A stretch of 64,000 nt of DNA from [Mycobacterium] crassicus (GTDB taxonomy: Bacteria > Actinomycetota > Actinomycetes > Mycobacteriales > Mycobacteriaceae), in the NCBI RefSeq assembly GCF_020181615.1, contig NZ_CP084029.1, positions 451,911 through 515,910 on the forward strand, read 5' to 3'. Positions 62,105 through 64,000 of this stretch are shown in pieces; the stretch's first letter is position 1; each line of letters starts with the position of its first letter. The translations under genes and the position numbers were made by a program. The notes below the pieces were generated by a model, which saw only the letters and a program-made list of their open reading frames with translations, searched no databases and had not been told where the DNA came from.

Positions 62105-62268
62105 GTCAGTCCAGACTCCATCCCTGCGGGTGCTCGCGACACCAACGATAGTAAAGGAATTCTAAGAGCGCAGATGTTGTCCGCGCCGCTCGTCGCGTGG
62201 GTTGTTGTCGAAATAGTCGTGCGATCTCGCCACAACCGAGACATTCGGCGCCCGATACGCTGCCTGGT

Positions 62269-62730
62269 GTGCGTGGCGACGGCGATGGGTGGGCGTTCTC
62301 GGACACCGGCGCCCGTTTCTGGGGCCGGCACGGAGCGGCGGGCCTGCTGCTGCGGGCGCCCCGGCTCGACGGAACCCGCACCGTGCTGCTGCAGCACCGC
62401 GCCTGGTGGAGTCACCAGGGCGGTACCTGGGCGCTGCCCGGCGGCGCCCGCGACAGTCATGAGACCGCCGAACAGGCCGCGATCCGTGAGGCGCAGGAGG
62501 AGGCCGGCCTGCCCGCCGACCGGATCGTGGTGCGCGCGGCCGTCGTGACCGCCTCGGCCAGCGGCACCAGCTGGACCTACACCACCGTGGTCGCCGACGC
62601 CGACGAACTGCTCCCGGTGGTGCCCAACGGGGAGAGCACCGAGCTGCGCTGGGTCGATGAATATGAGGTGGCCGAGTTGCCGCTGCATCCCGGTTTCGCC
62701 GCCAGCTGGGAGTCGTTGCGCGGGTTCTGA
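62269..62730 (+). CDS. mutT3: Nudix hydrolase (MutT3-like)
   Basis: 153 aa. Complete Nudix box GGARDSHETAEQAAIREAQE-EAGL (G-x5-E-x7-REU-x-EE-x-GU). GTG 62269 gives the RGDGDGW start. MutT-type proteins hydrolyse nucleoside diphosphates linked to another moiety, such as 8-oxo-dGTP or diadenosine compounds. Its place next to glnX matches Rv0413 (mutT3). The upstream 164 bp are shared with the divergent glnX. Confidence 0.92.
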   Translation: MRGDGDGWAFSDTGARFWGRHGAAGLLLRAPRLDGTRTVLLQHRAWWSHQGGTWALPGGARDSHETAEQAAIREAQEEAGLPADRIVVRAAVVTASASGTSWTYTTVVADADELLPVVPNGESTELRWVDEYEVAELPLHPGFAASWESLRGF

Positions 62731-62824
62731 GGTCGGCGGTGACATCTCTGACCCGGCGAACGTGTACTCAGTGCGAAGAAAATCGGGAAATCTCGCGCTC
62801 AGTGCACGTTCGGCGCGGGCAGCA

Positions 62825-63538
62825 TCACAGCGTGCCGGTGAGCCCCGAACGCAGAGCCGCGGCCGCCGCGCGCGGATCCTCGGCGGCGGTGATCGCCCGC
62901 ACCACCACCGCCCGGCGGGCACCGGCCGCCAGCACCTCCGGCAGCCGCCGCGCGTCGATCCCACCGATGGCGAACCACGGTTTGGCCTCGGATTCAGGGC
63001 TCGCTTCGGCGGCGAACCGCACCAGGTCCAGGCCAGGCGCCGGCCGTCCCGGCTTGGTCGGGGTGGGCCAGCACGGTCCCGCGCAGAAGTAGTCGACCGG
63101 CTCGGTCAGCGCCGCGCTGACCTGTTCGCGGTCGTGGGTGGACCGGCCGATCAGCACGTCGGGCCCGATGATCTCGCGTGCCATCGGCAGCGGCAGATCG
63201 TCCTGGCCCAGGTGCAGCACGTCGGCCCCGGCGGCGCGGGCGATGTCGGCACGATCGTTGACCGCCAGCAGCGCGCCGTGCCGGTGGGCGGCGTCGGCCA
63301 AGATCTCCAATGCCGCCAGTTCGCCGCGGGCCTCCAACGGACCGAACTGCTGCTCGCCGGGCGAGCCCTTATCGCGCAGTTGGATGATGTCCACCCCGCC
63401 GGCCAGTGCGGCGTCGGCGAACTCGGCCAGGTCGCCGCGTTCCCGGCGGGCATCGGTGCACAGGTACAGCCGGGCATCGGCGAGTCGGGTGAGACGGTCG
63501 GAGGGGAGGCGGGGGGGTCGACCGGAGGGTTTGTGCAC
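62825..63538 (-). CDS. thiE: Thiamine-phosphate synthase
   Basis: 237 aa TIM barrel that joins HMP-PP and thiazole phosphate to thiamine phosphate. Family motifs: [36 protein letters not shown] and [18 protein letters not shown] 63538. It is divergent from thiO; only 61 bp separate the starts, so no space is left for a standard TPP riboswitch. Confidence 0.96.
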   Translation of the reverse strand: MHKPSGRPPRLPSDRLTRLADARLYLCTDARRERGDLAEFADAALAGGVDIIQLRDKGSPGEQQFGPLEARGELAALEILADAAHRHGALLAVNDRADIARAAGADVLHLGQDDLPLPMAREIIGPDVLIGRSTHDREQVSAALTEPVDYFCAGPCWPTPTKPGRPAPGLDLVRFAAEASPESEAKPWFAIGGIDARRLPEVLAAGARRAVVVRAITAAEDPRAAAAALRSGLTGTL

Positions 63539-63599
63539 ACCGCGACGCTAGCGGCTAGCTTTGTGAGTTGACAGGCGAGCAGGTGGAAGGGAGCCGCAT

Positions 63600-64000
63600 A
63601 TGCCCGGACCCTCGCTCGGTTCGCTGGCCGTGATCGGTGGCGGTGTCATCGGGCTGTCGGTGGCGCGGCGGGCCGCCGCGGCGGGGTGGTCGGTGTGCGT
63701 GCACCGCACCGGTGAGCACGGCGCCTCCTGGGTGGCCGGGGGCATGCTGGCCCCGCACAGCGAGGGCTGGCCCGGTGAGGATCAGCAACTGCGGCTCGGC
63801 CTGCGCTCGCTGGAACTGTGGCACGACTTCCTTGACGGGCTGCCGGCCCAGGTCGTGACCGCGCGCGAGTCCCTGGTGGTGGCCGCCGACCGGGCCGACG
63901 TAGCCGACCTGCGCACCGTGGCCGACTGGTTGTCCGAACAGGGCCATCCGGTGGTCTGGGAGTCGGCGGCCCGCGACGTCGAACCGCTGCTGGCCACCGG
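63600..64000 (+). CDS. thiO: Glycine oxidase ThiO, N-terminal part
   Basis: 133 codons visible; the C-terminus is beyond the window. FAD-binding dinucleotide motif LAVIGGGVIGLSVARRAA at the start, then ASWVAGGMLAPHSEGW, the flavin-contact region of ThiO/DAO-type oxidases. It forms the iminoacetate precursor for the thiamine thiazole ring. ATG 63600 follows GGTGGAAGGGAG. Divergent from thiE. Confidence 0.93.
   Translation, partial: MPGPSLGSLAVIGGGVIGLSVARRAAAAGWSVCVHRTGEHGASWVAGGMLAPHSEGWPGEDQQLRLGLRSLELWHDFLDGLPAQVVTARESLVVAADRADVADLRTVADWLSEQGHPVVWESAARDVEPLLAT

Noticed and set aside
63539-63599. TPP riboswitch between thiE and thiO
   Set aside because: Only 61 bp are available and no CTGAGA-type thi-box sequence is seen.

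Overview
The window is GC-rich actinobacterial DNA from a mycobacterium in the broad sense. Indicators are two PPE proteins of the SVP type, two PGRS-type glycine-repeat proteins, F420-dependent glucose-6-phosphate dehydrogenase (fgd1), PknG with its GlnH/GlnX partners, a TtfA-like mycolate transport factor, DUF732 and DUF3151 proteins, and HspR boxes (HAIR) on dnaK and clpB. Gene order matches blocks of the M. tuberculosis Rv0350-Rv0415 region (recalled from memory, not searched) in rearranged order and with insertions. The species cannot be named. A non-tuberculous mycobacterium is the best guess. No rRNA, tRNA, CRISPR array, transposase or phage gene was seen.

Layout. 1-314: start of a secreted protein, cut by the window edge. 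464-4613: HspR-controlled dnaK-grpE-dnaJ-hspR operon. 4643-10218: aldose epimerase, flavohaemoprotein, a GAP-family membrane protein divergent from a MerT-like protein, a TetR regulator divergent from an NTF2-like protein with two operators between them, and a two-gene cassette of unknown function. 10350-13045: HAIR box, clpB and a strong terminator. 13154-15729: tandem secreted aspartic-protease-like proteins that resemble PecA but carry a Sec signal instead of a PE domain. 15816-24962: housekeeping block (ttfA, SDR, pyrE, lipoprotein, SpoU methyltransferase, di-metal hydrolase, GH76, DedA, fba, DUF3151). 24969-36223: CDF exporter, site-2 protease, purA, thioesterase, CPA1 antiporter, purT, rhodanese-metZ, SDR and a PEP-mutase family enzyme.

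36569-45184 is an accessory stretch. Two convergent PGRS-type genes flank an acyl-CoA dehydrogenase that is bracketed by relics of an SDR and of a second acyl-CoA dehydrogenase. A FadD ligase and a further small secreted protein follow. 45212-49608 holds a phosphodiesterase-like protein, a K+/H+-type antiporter divergent from a TrkA-like protein, and a TIGR00027-type methyltransferase.

49609-54530 looks like an island with a lower-GC feel: a long untranslated leader, PPE, PPE, an SbtA-type bicarbonate permease and a DUF732 protein, all on one strand and tightly spaced. This is the best candidate for an undescribed system: PPE outer-membrane permeability coupled to an inner-membrane bicarbonate transporter. 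54604-64000 returns to core genes (MBL hydrolase, fgd1, pknG-glnH-glnX, mutT3, thiE, thiO). It contains a DUF559 endonuclease-like gene framed by two near-identical 79-bp palindromic repeats, in the place where M. tuberculosis carries pta-ackA.
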